Shown here one piece after another: positions 1 to 6,711 of a stretch of 10,963 nt of DNA. A program made the translations under genes and the position numbers. Location: assembly GCA_937930625.1 (NCBI GenBank), contig CALHBW010000011.1, positions 1 through 10,963 of the forward strand. Direction: 5' to 3'. Each line of letters begins with the position of its first letter. The stretch's first letter is position 1. The notes beneath the pieces were generated by a model. It worked only from the letters and a program-made list of their open reading frames with translations. It searched no databases and was not told where the DNA came from. This DNA is from an uncultured Saprospiraceae bacterium. Its GTDB lineage: Bacteria > Bacteroidota > Bacteroidia > Chitinophagales > Saprospiraceae.

Positions 1-1
1 A

Positions 2-61
2 CGACATAAAGTGGTCTATAAGGGCAAAAAGCGCAAGAAAAAGAAGAAAATTGCTGCTTGA
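2..61 (+). CDS. C-terminal tail of an unidentified plus-strand protein (partial)
   Basis: The reading frame is open from the window edge to a TGA at 59-61 and encodes 19 residues, RHKVVYKGKKRKKKKKIAA. The very basic Lys/Arg-rich end, read from varied AAA/AAG/CGC codons, resembles the charged C-terminal tail of a membrane or nucleic-acid-binding protein, but the fragment is too short to assign a family. The gene would converge on the minus-strand decarboxylase, with 82 bp between the two stop codons. A weak AT-only inverted repeat (AAAATTT/AAATTTT) lies in that gap and is not a convincing terminator. The frame could be open by chance over so short a stretch. Confidence 0.4.
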   Translation, partial: RHKVVYKGKKRKKKKKIAA

Positions 62-141
62 AGCCTGTTTACAACGAAGAAATACTCCGATAAAATTTCA
101 AAATTAAATTTTGGGTGGAAGAGTTATGTCCAAAGTCCAGT

Positions 142-162
142 CATTAACCATTAACCATTAAT
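142..162. repeat. 7-bp tandem repeat (CATTAAC x3) forming the 3' end of the decarboxylase gene
   Basis: Three consecutive 7-bp units, CATTAAC, CATTAAC and CATTAAT, followed by AATAA. On the minus strand they encode the last residues (MVNG) and the stop codon of the decarboxylase. The ATTAACC motif is of the type seen as an iterated intergenic repeat in Bacteroidota genomes (recalled, not checked). Its position at the stop codon suggests the repeat has replaced or extended the original C-terminus by a few residues. Confidence 0.55.
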
Positions 163-1544
163 AATAAAGCCTCTAAATCACTTTCAGTTGTAAAAGGATT
201 CATTAAAGTTGTTCTTAGGTAAACGGTGTTGCGTAGCGTAGTTTGTACAATATAAAACTCGCCACTTTCAATGATATTTTGGCGAATGTTGCTATTGATA
301 CGATTATTTTCTGCTGTATCTAATTCAGCATTATACACACGAAAACACACGATATTACATTCCGGCTCAGTAAGCAATTCCAATTGCGGTCTTTTTTTGA
401 TGAGCTTCGCAAATGTTTTCCCCAAATCATAAAGTGTCTCCACAAACTCTGCAAAACCTTGTTTACCATACAATTGCATCAGACAGAAAAACTTAATACT
501 CATCATTTCTTTGGTACATTCAAAGGTGCGTTTAGCCAGATTATACCACTCTTCCTCGGCGGCTTCCTTCCATAGATATTGCGCCTTCTGATTGAATGTT
601 TTATACGCATCCTTCGACTTTTTAAACACCAAAGCCGTCATAATCGCAGGTGTCATCAGCATTTTATGACAATCAATCACCACCGAATCTGCGCGATGTA
701 TGCCACGTGTAAGTGGTTTGTATTTTTCGGAAAAAATAGCCGCCCCTCCATGCGCTCCATCCACATGAAACCAAATCCCACGTCGTTCGGCAAAGTCTGC
801 AATTGCTTCCAAATCGTCGTAACTTCCCGTCGAAGTCGTACATGCACTCCCTACAATGGCTATGACCTGTAATCCCTTTTCAGTTGCCCGTTCAAATTCA
901 GCATCAAGCTGTTCGGTTTGCATTTGAAAGCTATCATTCGTCTCGATTTTCAAGATACCTTCCTCCCCAAAACCCATAATTCGCGCTGCCCTATCCACAC
1001 AATAATGCGCCTCTGCCGATACCATGACCGCCAACTTTTGCCCTGCATGTCCCTCCTGCCACACGTCTGTATGTGCGTGTACGCTACGTGCAGCGAGCAG
1101 TCCCGTCAAATTGGCAAGCGTACCGCCCGAAGTCATAAAACCATCTGCCTGTGTATCGTAACCAATCGCCTCCGCGAAAAAATTTATCACCACCTTTTCG
1201 ATAGCCGTTGAAGCAGCACCCATTTCATATACACCCATTTCATTATTCATAAATGCTGCTACAAGAGCCGCTAATGCCGTTACGGGTGCAGCAGGAGAAA
1301 TTTGATGCCCGGCATATCCCGGATGATTCAGCGCAATAGAACGCTCAATAATATCCTTGAAGAGTGTTGTCGCGCTACCATCTTCCAAATCGTATTTTTC
1401 CCAAAATGTAAATTGATTATCAGGCGTGTCCCACGGCAAAACAGGGATTTTTCCTTCTTGTGCAGCAGTGAGGTGATCGGCGAGTATGTCGATGAGTTCG
1501 TGACCGGATTTTCGGAAGGCTTCGCTGTTGTAGATGTGTTTCAT
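144..1544 (-). CDS. PLP-dependent group II amino-acid decarboxylase
   Basis: A 466-residue cytoplasmic pyridoxal-phosphate enzyme of the group II decarboxylase family (aromatic-L-amino-acid, glutamate, tyrosine and 2,4-diaminobutyrate decarboxylases), full length for the family. It should remove the alpha-carboxyl group of an amino acid to give an amine. Visible motifs in order: substrate loop NHPGYAGHQISP (about 73-84), phosphate-binding SGGTLANLTGLLAAR (139-153), His180 (SAEAHYC) in the position that stacks on the PLP ring, HVDGAHGG (260-267) with Asp262 for the pyridine nitrogen, and DCHK (291-294) with Lys294 as the Schiff-base lysine. All key residues are present, so it should be active. 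The substrate cannot be read from sequence; an aromatic amino acid or diaminobutyrate is more likely than glutamate (inference). It starts 21 bp after the xisI-like gene on the same strand, so both are probably on one transcript. The last residues lie inside an ATTAACC repeat. Confidence 0.93.
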   Translation of the reverse strand: MKHIYNSEAFRKSGHELIDILADHLTAAQEGKIPVLPWDTPDNQFTFWEKYDLEDGSATTLFKDIIERSIALNHPGYAGHQISPAAPVTALAALVAAFMNNEMGVYEMGAASTAIEKVVINFFAEAIGYDTQADGFMTSGGTLANLTGLLAARSVHAHTDVWQEGHAGQKLAVMVSAEAHYCVDRAARIMGFGEEGILKIETNDSFQMQTEQLDAEFERATEKGLQVIAIVGSACTTSTGSYDDLEAIADFAERRGIWFHVDGAHGGAAIFSEKYKPLTRGIHRADSVVIDCHKMLMTPAIMTALVFKKSKDAYKTFNQKAQYLWKEAAEEEWYNLAKRTFECTKEMMSIKFFCLMQLYGKQGFAEFVETLYDLGKTFAKLIKKRPQLELLTEPECNIVCFRVYNAELDTAENNRINSNIRQNIIESGEFYIVQTTLRNTVYLRTTLMNPFTTESDLEALLLMVNG

Positions 1545-1565
1545 AGTAAATGACGGTGGACGGTT

Positions 1566-1910
1566 TTATGCTACCGCAAAACCCGTATCTTCTCTCCGAA
1601 ACGGCGCGTAAAATGCCAGTACAATATCCGATTTAGGTACGCCTTTTTCAAGCAGTTGAGTGGCAATACCTATCTCCGTTAAATCTTCTTGAATCCATAT
1701 TTTACCATCGTCTTTCAAGTCGAGATGTAAAGTAATATGATGGGTACGCCGACTGCCCCACCAACCGACCCTCACTAATTGAAAATGAGTGTTACTTTTA
1801 TCTATAATTACTTGATTTTCATACTCATTCCAATCGCCTATCGGATTAAATTGAGCATGTTCGTGGAGTAATTCTTCTATATATTTTGCGTAAATTATTT
1901 TTTTATCCAT
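1566..1910 (-). CDS. xisI: XisI-family protein (fdxN element excision controlling factor-like)
   Basis: A 114-residue protein that matches the XisI family over its whole length. Recognised family features are the start MDKKIIYAKYIEELL, the central QLVRVGWWGSRRTHHITLHLDLKDDGKIWIQEDLTE (about 44-79), and the end GVPKSDIVLAFYAPFRREDTGFAVA, whose FAVA terminus is typical. XisI was named in heterocystous cyanobacteria, where it works with XisH and XisF to control excision of the fdxN element; outside them its biochemical role is not settled. XisI is usually beside xisH, but no XisH-like gene is present here. The ATG at 1910 is preceded by AAAGGA about 8 nt upstream, an unusually good Shine-Dalgarno match for this group. 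It lies between the outer-membrane protein gene (76 bp upstream) and the decarboxylase (21 bp downstream). Confidence 0.88.
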   Translation of the reverse strand: MDKKIIYAKYIEELLHEHAQFNPIGDWNEYENQVIIDKSNTHFQLVRVGWWGSRRTHHITLHLDLKDDGKIWIQEDLTEIGIATQLLEKGVPKSDIVLAFYAPFRREDTGFAVA

Positions 1911-1938
1911 TATATTTGTCCTTTGCCATATTAAAAAA

Positions 1939-1976
1939 AATCTGCGAAAATCCGCTTAATCCGCCAAATCCGCGTT
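1939..1976. repeat. Iterated 9-10 bp repeat (AATCYGC family)
   Basis: Four near-identical units, AATCTGCGA, AAATCCGCTT, AATCCGCCA and AATCCGCGTT, fill most of the gap between the outer-membrane protein gene and the xisI-like gene. A related three-unit array (AATCTCTGCG, AACTCCGCGT, TCTCTGCGTG) occurs at 6551-6580. There is no open frame through it and no stem-loop. It appears to be a short interspersed iteron of unknown function. Confidence 0.65.
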
Positions 1977-1986
1977 CTGTTTTTCT

Positions 1987-4900
1987 CTAAAAATCCATTC
2001 CAAGCGACAAATAAATCTGCCCGCCTTGCAACTCTCCTGTCTCTATTCCCCAAGCATAATCCAGTCGTATTAAATGTCCAAAAACAACACTTCGCAGTCC
2101 AAGACCATAGCCCATTATAATCGGATTACGGAAATAATTGACCTGCACCGTCACCACCGGATTTTCGACATAAATCGTATTGAGTGGATTATCTTCTTTG
2201 AAGGGCGAAAGCCCCTGCCATGCCGTTCCAACGTCTGCAAAAGCCACAGCTTGTAAATTGCGAATAAAAGACGAACTACGGAAAGAAGTCCGCGACATAT
2301 TATTGAACAATCGGGCACGAAGTTCGGTATTCCACACTAGGTATGAATTGCCGTTGCGAATGTTACTTTTGAAACCGCGCATATTGGTCGCAATCGTTTG
2401 AAAAGCAAATTCTTCCCTTGAATTTGGAACAGCGACCTCGCGGTTATTACGTTCGCCGGGTATCACCCAATTATCTACTCCACCCATAAAATATAGGTGT
2501 TTTTCTTTACCAAATGAAGTTGCTCCGGCTACGCGCGTGGCTACAATCATATTTTTGTTCAACTTTCGATAATGTCGCGCATCCAAACCCAGAGTTGCCA
2601 TCCAGCCGGGATAAATTTTAGCTTCCGTGCTTGGTCGCAAGCCCAAATCAAAGCGTTTGGCGGTCTCCGCAAACACTTTGTAGCGCGTTCCTGTCCGAAG
2701 ATTGATGCCCATACTACGCGTATCGTCATGCACATATTCGAGTCGGGCAAATACACGGTTTTGTTGGTCGGTTGGTACTCCGAGTGTATTCACATCGGTA
2801 GAAAGGCGGATGTTTTGGTCGGAGCGCAAGGTCGCAAATCCGCGTACACTTCGGTAAGTATCCAGCGGGTAGGAAAGGCGTGTTTCAAAATAATTTGTAA
2901 TATTTTTTATGTTGAATAATAATACATTTCCACTCGCAACGCCATAAATGCGCGGCAAACGATAGAATGAAAACCGCTTATCAATGCGCCCTTTTTTATT
3001 GTCATAAACTAAGTAAAACTCAGGAAAATTTAATTCAAAAGGTAGGCGCAAACCTCCCTTGAATGAGTGGTCTTCCATCAGGTCCTTAATTCCTGCTTCA
3101 AAGAGCGCGGAAAAGGGCGTCCATTGATAAAAGGTCGATGTGTGGTCGAAATTTGTATAACCATCAAAAAGCAAACTATTATCAAATTGCACCACTAAAT
3201 AATCCGTCCTGAATTTTAATTTATACTCCTCCACATTGCGCGGATGTATAGCCGTTTTTTTCGATTTTTCTTCCGGTTCAATGAGAGAAATATCCTCAGA
3301 GATAACATCTTCTTCCGGTAATACTTCCTCTTTTTTCGGTTCAATTATTTCATCAAATCTACTTTGAAAAAAGTAATTGGGATTTTCTTTTTCGGTGTTA
3401 ATTTCTTGTTCAATTTCAGGCGCGTCTTTTGTTTCTTTTTTATCAATTTCTACAAAAACATTATCAAAAACAGTTTGTGGCGGCTTGGGTTTTGTGGCTT
3501 TTGCAGGTCGGTAATTGCGGTATTGCGTAGTCGTTAAATTAAAATTATTATTAGCGTTAATTTTATTGATAATCAAATGATAATCGCCGCGATTGAGTAC
3601 CAAATCGGCGGTCTTTCTACCGCGTTTTGTCGCACTGTGTTGTAGGATTCCTGTAAATTGATTGGTATTGGCTCGTGCTGTAACGGCGGTTTTATATGTC
3701 GGTTTTAATTGTTCATCAATTATCGTAATACTATCGGGCAATGTAAGGGTAGAATCTTCGGCAATCGTCACGTTTTCACCATCCGAAAGTGTTATATATT
3801 TTTCGTAAAAATCAATAACGCGTTCCAGTTTTCCGGCATAACGATTGTACGAGCCGTTTGCATCGCCCAACCATGCAAAATGAAGGCTGTCGAGTTGTAT
3901 CGGTTGGCGTTCATTTGCCAGAGGCGTATTGGTCACGCGGATAATTTCGCTGCGTTTTTCGGCTTCAAAAGGCATCAGGTAAAGGTCAAAAGTCTTGGCT
4001 TTTTCGGCAATGACGCGAGAGGTCGCTTTTACGGTAGCTTGGTCGCGATTGGAGGCAAAAAGCAGGCTTTTTTGTCCATTAATTTGAACGAAAGTCACAT
4101 CACGCTCATCGTAAAAATCGCGTGTGATATGACGGACTTGCTCCCCATTCGACGAGAGGCTAAAGAGGTCGGATTGACCATTTTTCAAGGCTGTCACCAC
4201 CAATTGGCGACGACTCAAAAAGTCTGCGTGTGTGATGCGTTCCAATTCGCCACCTACCTTATTTGTACTTTTTATTTTGCCTTCGGCAACATTATAAATC
4301 GCAATTTTTATATTATTTTTTTTCTCAAAAATTATCGCCAATTCATTGCCTTTACTCCATGTCAATACCGGATAATTTTCATCTGTTATATGACTAAAAT
4401 CGAAATTGACAGTTCCCTTTAAAATGACTTTTTCGCTATCGTTTTTCAAGTCTTTCAAAATGACTTTATAGCGATTTTCGCGCTGCGTAACGTAGGCGAT
4501 GTGCTGACCCTTTGGCGCGATTTTGCACATACGCATAGGCGTGTGTGTGAGGCGTATGGATTCGCCTGAAGGAAGTTCGTATTTAGCGGTTTCCTGCAAA
4601 TATCTTTGCTGATAAAAGTTATACCATTCATCCGAAACAGTACGAAAACTATTCCCCAAAACAAATAGAAATCCTTGCTCGATACTCCGATTAATACGCG
4701 TCAGATACAGCAAATTGGAGACGGTAGATTTGCCATAATTTTGCCCGATAAAATACCACATCGAATGACCTGCAAGGCGCGGGTCTTTAGCAACTAAATC
4801 ACTGAATTTCTTATACTTACCGGATTGAATACCATCACGCAAGAGATTATCAAGGTCAGTATTCCATGTCTCGCCGACATAGGCTTTCAGTCCTTCGGTA

Positions 4901-5580
4901 AACCAGTGAGGCAGGTTGAGCAGCATGGCATTTTGCACGATTTCCTGAAGGCTGTTGCCAAACATCATTTGGTGCAAAAACACCTCAGTGATACCTTCGC
5001 GCACCTGCCTGTGCAAGTCACCGTGACTGCCATCGAAATAGACATAAATTTTATTGTCAGAAACACGGGTGATGCCGCCGTTGTGATAATTGGTGTTGTC
5101 ACTTCCGGCATTGCTTTGCATGAAGTCGCTGTAATCGTTGAAAACGAGCAGATGAATTTTGTCATTCATCTTATATTCAAGCAGATTTTGGAGTTCGGCG
5201 AAGTCTTGTTCACCCATTTGAAGGGCATAGTCCGCGAGTGCGCGTCCATCCTCCGTCCAGTAGGCGGTGAAATGCTCACTTTCAGCTTGCTGCCAATTCA
5301 TTTTCTGGTATTGCACACGGTTTTTACCAAATTCAGTGTGAATACCTTGTGCGAAAATTGACACGGGAAGCAGTAGCAAAATCCAAATTCCAAGTACCAA
5401 ATTCCAAGTACCAAATTCCAGCCCGACTCGTCGGACATTTTGAAAATGTCCGACGAGTAAGTTTAAATTCCAAATTCCAAAACGGGGCAAATTCCAAGCG
5501 GGCGTGACTCGCCTTGCATTTTGAAAATGCAAGGCGAGTTGGTTGCAGTATTTTAGTTTAGTATTTTTCAAAAAATCCAT
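1987..5580 (-). CDS. Outer-membrane protein: inactive gluzincin-like domain, TolB-like beta-propeller, C-terminal beta-barrel
   Basis: A 1197-residue envelope protein of a Bacteroidota family often annotated as TolB-like or surface antigen. Domains in order: an odd 78-residue leader whose hydrophobic core ILLLLPVSIFAQ (67-78) is the signal peptide; mature start near GIHTEFGKNRVQYQKMNW; a peptidase-MA-like region (about 100-340) with the HWFTEGLKAY helix (225-234) but no HEXXH zinc site, so probably non-catalytic; TolB/WD40-like repeats (about 345-600); a mixed segment; an acidic Glu/Lys/Pro linker (about 703-775); and a beta-strand-rich barrel (about 785-1197) ending in Phe, as outer-membrane barrels do. 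The true substrate or partner is unknown. The only in-frame ATG before the signal core is at 5580, and MDFLKNTKLKYCN there is a good basic n-region. Between n-region and core lie about 50 residues encoded by two palindromes and ATTCCAA repeats, suggesting in-frame repeat insertion. A TTG start closer to the core (LVLGIW, near 5400) is possible. Confidence 0.85.
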   Translation of the reverse strand: MDFLKNTKLKYCNQLALHFQNARRVTPAWNLPRFGIWNLNLLVGHFQNVRRVGLEFGTWNLVLGIWILLLLPVSIFAQGIHTEFGKNRVQYQKMNWQQAESEHFTAYWTEDGRALADYALQMGEQDFAELQNLLEYKMNDKIHLLVFNDYSDFMQSNAGSDNTNYHNGGITRVSDNKIYVYFDGSHGDLHRQVREGITEVFLHQMMFGNSLQEIVQNAMLLNLPHWFTEGLKAYVGETWNTDLDNLLRDGIQSGKYKKFSDLVAKDPRLAGHSMWYFIGQNYGKSTVSNLLYLTRINRSIEQGFLFVLGNSFRTVSDEWYNFYQQRYLQETAKYELPSGESIRLTHTPMRMCKIAPKGQHIAYVTQRENRYKVILKDLKNDSEKVILKGTVNFDFSHITDENYPVLTWSKGNELAIIFEKKNNIKIAIYNVAEGKIKSTNKVGGELERITHADFLSRRQLVVTALKNGQSDLFSLSSNGEQVRHITRDFYDERDVTFVQINGQKSLLFASNRDQATVKATSRVIAEKAKTFDLYLMPFEAEKRSEIIRVTNTPLANERQPIQLDSLHFAWLGDANGSYNRYAGKLERVIDFYEKYITLSDGENVTIAEDSTLTLPDSITIIDEQLKPTYKTAVTARANTNQFTGILQHSATKRGRKTADLVLNRGDYHLIINKINANNNFNLTTTQYRNYRPAKATKPKPPQTVFDNVFVEIDKKETKDAPEIEQEINTEKENPNYFFQSRFDEIIEPKKEEVLPEEDVISEDISLIEPEEKSKKTAIHPRNVEEYKLKFRTDYLVVQFDNSLLFDGYTNFDHTSTFYQWTPFSALFEAGIKDLMEDHSFKGGLRLPFELNFPEFYLVYDNKKGRIDKRFSFYRLPRIYGVASGNVLLFNIKNITNYFETRLSYPLDTYRSVRGFATLRSDQNIRLSTDVNTLGVPTDQQNRVFARLEYVHDDTRSMGINLRTGTRYKVFAETAKRFDLGLRPSTEAKIYPGWMATLGLDARHYRKLNKNMIVATRVAGATSFGKEKHLYFMGGVDNWVIPGERNNREVAVPNSREEFAFQTIATNMRGFKSNIRNGNSYLVWNTELRARLFNNMSRTSFRSSSFIRNLQAVAFADVGTAWQGLSPFKEDNPLNTIYVENPVVTVQVNYFRNPIIMGYGLGLRSVVFGHLIRLDYAWGIETGELQGGQIYLSLGMDF
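5385..5420. repeat. 14-bp tandem repeat AAATTCCAAGTACC (2 full units plus AAATTCCA)
   Basis: Units at 5385-5398 and 5399-5412, then a partial unit at 5413-5420. Shorter relatives follow: AAATTCC twice at 5465-5478 and AAATTCCA at 5489-5496. The repeat is read in frame on the minus strand as GTWNLVLGIW-like residues just before the signal-peptide core of the outer-membrane protein. The same 14-mer CAAGTACCAAATTC recurs at 10382-10395, so this is a dispersed family rather than conserved protein sequence. Confidence 0.75.
5426..5458. repeat. 33-bp perfect palindrome, copy 1 (in coding sequence)
   Basis: Left arm ACTCGTCGGACATTTT, one central G, then a perfectly complementary 16-nt right arm. 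On the minus strand it is read in frame as LVGHFQNVRRV inside the leader of the outer-membrane protein. It shares arm ends ACTCG and CATTTT with a second copy 81 bp away (27 codons), while the arm middles differ and each remains perfectly self-complementary. Confidence 0.9.
5507..5539. repeat. 33-bp perfect palindrome, copy 2 (in coding sequence)
   Basis: Left arm ACTCGCCTTGCATTTT, one central G, then a perfect 16-nt complementary right arm. It is read on the minus strand as LALHFQNARRV. Relative to copy 1, four positions of each arm differ (T/C, G/T, G/T and A/G in the left arm), and every change is matched in the opposite arm. Both copies have AAATTCCA within about 5-11 bp to the left. Confidence 0.9.
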
Positions 5581-5634
5581 ACGTATATCAGCGTGATGTT
5601 TTTGTCAATGAATGAAATTCTCAAATCCTGAATC

Positions 5635-5663
5635 CCAACGTATTTTTTTGTGTATTTTTGCAA
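5635..5663 (-). promoter_or_regulatory. Candidate Bacteroidota-type promoter for the outer-membrane protein gene
   Basis: Read on the minus strand: TTG (5661-5663), an 18-nt spacer, then TACGTTGG (5635-5642), which differs from the TAnnTTTG consensus at one defined position. Transcription would start about 50 nt before the ATG at 5580. The match is imperfect and found by eye in an AT-rich region. Confidence 0.33.
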
Positions 5664-5698
5664 CGTTTAAATTAATAAAAAAAACGGATATTATCAAA

Positions 5699-5764
5699 TA
5701 TTTCACGTAACCATATTGCAGGGACAGGGCATGCCCTGTCCCTACACGCATCCTACGTGAAATA
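5699..5764. repeat. 66-bp nested inverted-repeat element between divergent genes
   Basis: Outer arms TATTTCACGTA (5699-5709) and TACGTGAAATA (5754-5764) are exact 11-bp complements. Inside lies a perfect 24-bp palindrome (5720-5743) with half-site AGGGACAGGGCA. The element ends 14 bp before the ATG of the MBL hydrolase, so in a transcript starting further upstream it would form a strong hairpin in the 5' leader. The GC-rich inner palindrome contrasts with its AT-rich surroundings and looks inserted. No U-tract follows it on either strand, so it is not a standard intrinsic terminator. Confidence 0.88.
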
Positions 5765-5778
5765 GAAACACATTTATA

Positions 5779-6423
5779 ATGACACAGGTTTTGGGATTGA
5801 CCTTTAATGCTTTTCAAGAAAACATGTATTTGGTATATGACGACACAGGCGAATGTGTGATTTTTGACCCGGGCTGCAATAGTGTCGAGGAGCAAAATAC
5901 GCTCACAGAAGTCATTGAAAGTAAAGAACTTAAACCCGTTCGATTGATTAATACGCATTGCCATCTCGACCATGTATTCGGGAATCATTTTGTGGCAGAG
6001 AAGTATGGTTTGGAGTTGGAAATTCATAAAGGAGAAGTGCCTGTATTAGAATCTGTACCACGTGTGTGCAAGATGTATGGCATTCCGATGATGCACCAAT
6101 CGCCCGACGCAGGGCGGTTTATTGAGGTTGGTGAAACGATTGAGTTTGGGGAGTCAAAATTGGAGGTTTTGTTTACACCCGGACATTCTCCGGCGAGTTT
6201 GTCGTTTTATTGTGCAGAGGCGGGGTTTGTGATTGCAGGAGATGTCTTATTCATGCAAAGTATCGGACGTACCGACCTGCCGGGTGGCGATATGAATACT
6301 TTACTGCAAAGTATTCGGGAGCAGATTTTTCCATTGGGAGATGATGTGAAAGTCTTTCCGGGACACGGACCAATGACAACAGTAGGCTATGAGAAATTGA
6401 ATAATCCGTTTTTGATGAGTTGA
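5779..6423 (+). CDS. MBL-fold metallo-hydrolase, glyoxalase II-like
   Basis: A 214-residue cytoplasmic enzyme of the metallo-beta-lactamase fold, of the short YcbL/glyoxalase II-like type that hydrolyses thioesters such as S-lactoylglutathione or bacillithiol equivalents (substrate not determinable here). The dinuclear metal site is complete: THCHLDH (59-65; His60, His62, Asp64, His65), TPGHS (133-137; His136), AGD (153-155; Asp155) and PGHG (194-197; His196). It lacks the extra C-terminal helical domain of classical glyoxalase II, as expected at this length. The ATG at 5779 begins MTQVLGLTFNAFQENMYLV, the normal family N-terminus; there is no clear Shine-Dalgarno site. The usual family ending NPFL is followed only by MS, and those codons and the TGA lie inside an 8-bp tandem repeat that runs on downstream. 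It is divergent from the outer-membrane protein gene. Confidence 0.93.
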   Translation: MTQVLGLTFNAFQENMYLVYDDTGECVIFDPGCNSVEEQNTLTEVIESKELKPVRLINTHCHLDHVFGNHFVAEKYGLELEIHKGEVPVLESVPRVCKMYGIPMMHQSPDAGRFIEVGETIEFGESKLEVLFTPGHSPASLSFYCAEAGFVIAGDVLFMQSIGRTDLPGGDMNTLLQSIREQIFPLGDDVKVFPGHGPMTTVGYEKLNNPFLMS

Positions 6424-6697
6424 TGAGTTGATGAGTTAACGAGTTGATGAGTTGATGAATTGATGAATTGACGAGATTTGGGAGTGTTCACCCAACTGTG
6501 TCTTATTCGATTAAATTAAGGATGCTATATTTACAAAAGACTGATAATCAAATCTCTGCGAACTCCGCGTTCTCTGCGTGACACAAAATATTGAATAGTC
6601 CCCGAGATTTTTGCAAGCAAAAATACACTCTAACTCATCAACTCGTCAGCCCGTCAACTCATCAACTCATCAGCCCGTCAACCCATCAACACGACAG
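6412..6697. repeat. Composite repeat element, copy A: 8-bp tandem array, hairpin core, inverted 8-bp array
   Basis: The left array (6412-6475) has eight 8-bp units of consensus TTGATGAG. The right array (6634-6697) also has eight units, with consensus CYCRTCAR, the reverse complement of the left. Between them lies a small perfect hairpin core, ATTTTTGC-AA-GCAAAAAT (6607-6624). The left half of the spacer holds unrelated sequence, including an iterated CTGCG repeat. Four bases beyond the right array is ACATTTAAAATTT (6702-6714), which is also found after copy B. A transcript across it could fold into a long stem. The element overlaps the MBL gene's stop codon. Confidence 0.85.
6551..6580. repeat. 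Three-unit 10-bp repeat (CTCYGCG family) nested in composite element A
   Basis: Units AATCTCTGCG, AACTCCGCGT and TCTCTGCGTG are consecutive, and related in pattern to the AATCYGC array at 1939-1976. Lying inside the arm-to-arm spacer of copy A, it helps explain why that spacer is 158 bp while the spacer of copy B is 42 bp. It looks like a later insertion into the composite element. Confidence 0.55.
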
Positions 6698-6711
6698 TTT
6701 AACATTTAAAA

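Noticed and set aside
80..125. AAAATTT/AAATTTT inverted repeat as terminator between the first two genes
   Set aside because: The stem is AT-only and no T tract follows; it is unlikely to terminate transcription.
3709..4422. Long plus-strand frame (237 codons) inside the outer-membrane protein gene
   Set aside because: It is antisense to a gene with a well-supported domain order, and has no start context or recognisable motif.
4825..5361. 178-codon plus-strand frame opposite the N-terminal part of the outer-membrane protein
   Set aside because: It is antisense to the conserved FGKNRVQYQ and HWFTEGLKAY region, and its translation resembles no family.
5580..5610. TTGACA-N15-TATACG on the minus strand just before the outer-membrane protein ATG
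   Set aside because: It looks like an E. coli sigma-70 promoter, but Bacteroidota do not use that consensus and it would leave no 5' leader.
5653..5660. TATTTTTG as the -7 box of a promoter for the MBL gene
   Set aside because: It matches TAnnTTTG, but no TTG lies 17-23 nt upstream (only CTG at 22 nt), and T-rich DNA gives such matches by chance.
5605..6027. A 140-codon minus-strand frame across the divergent promoter and the start of the MBL gene
   Set aside because: It is antisense to a clearly real gene, crosses the palindromic element and shows no protein-like motif; it is a shadow frame.
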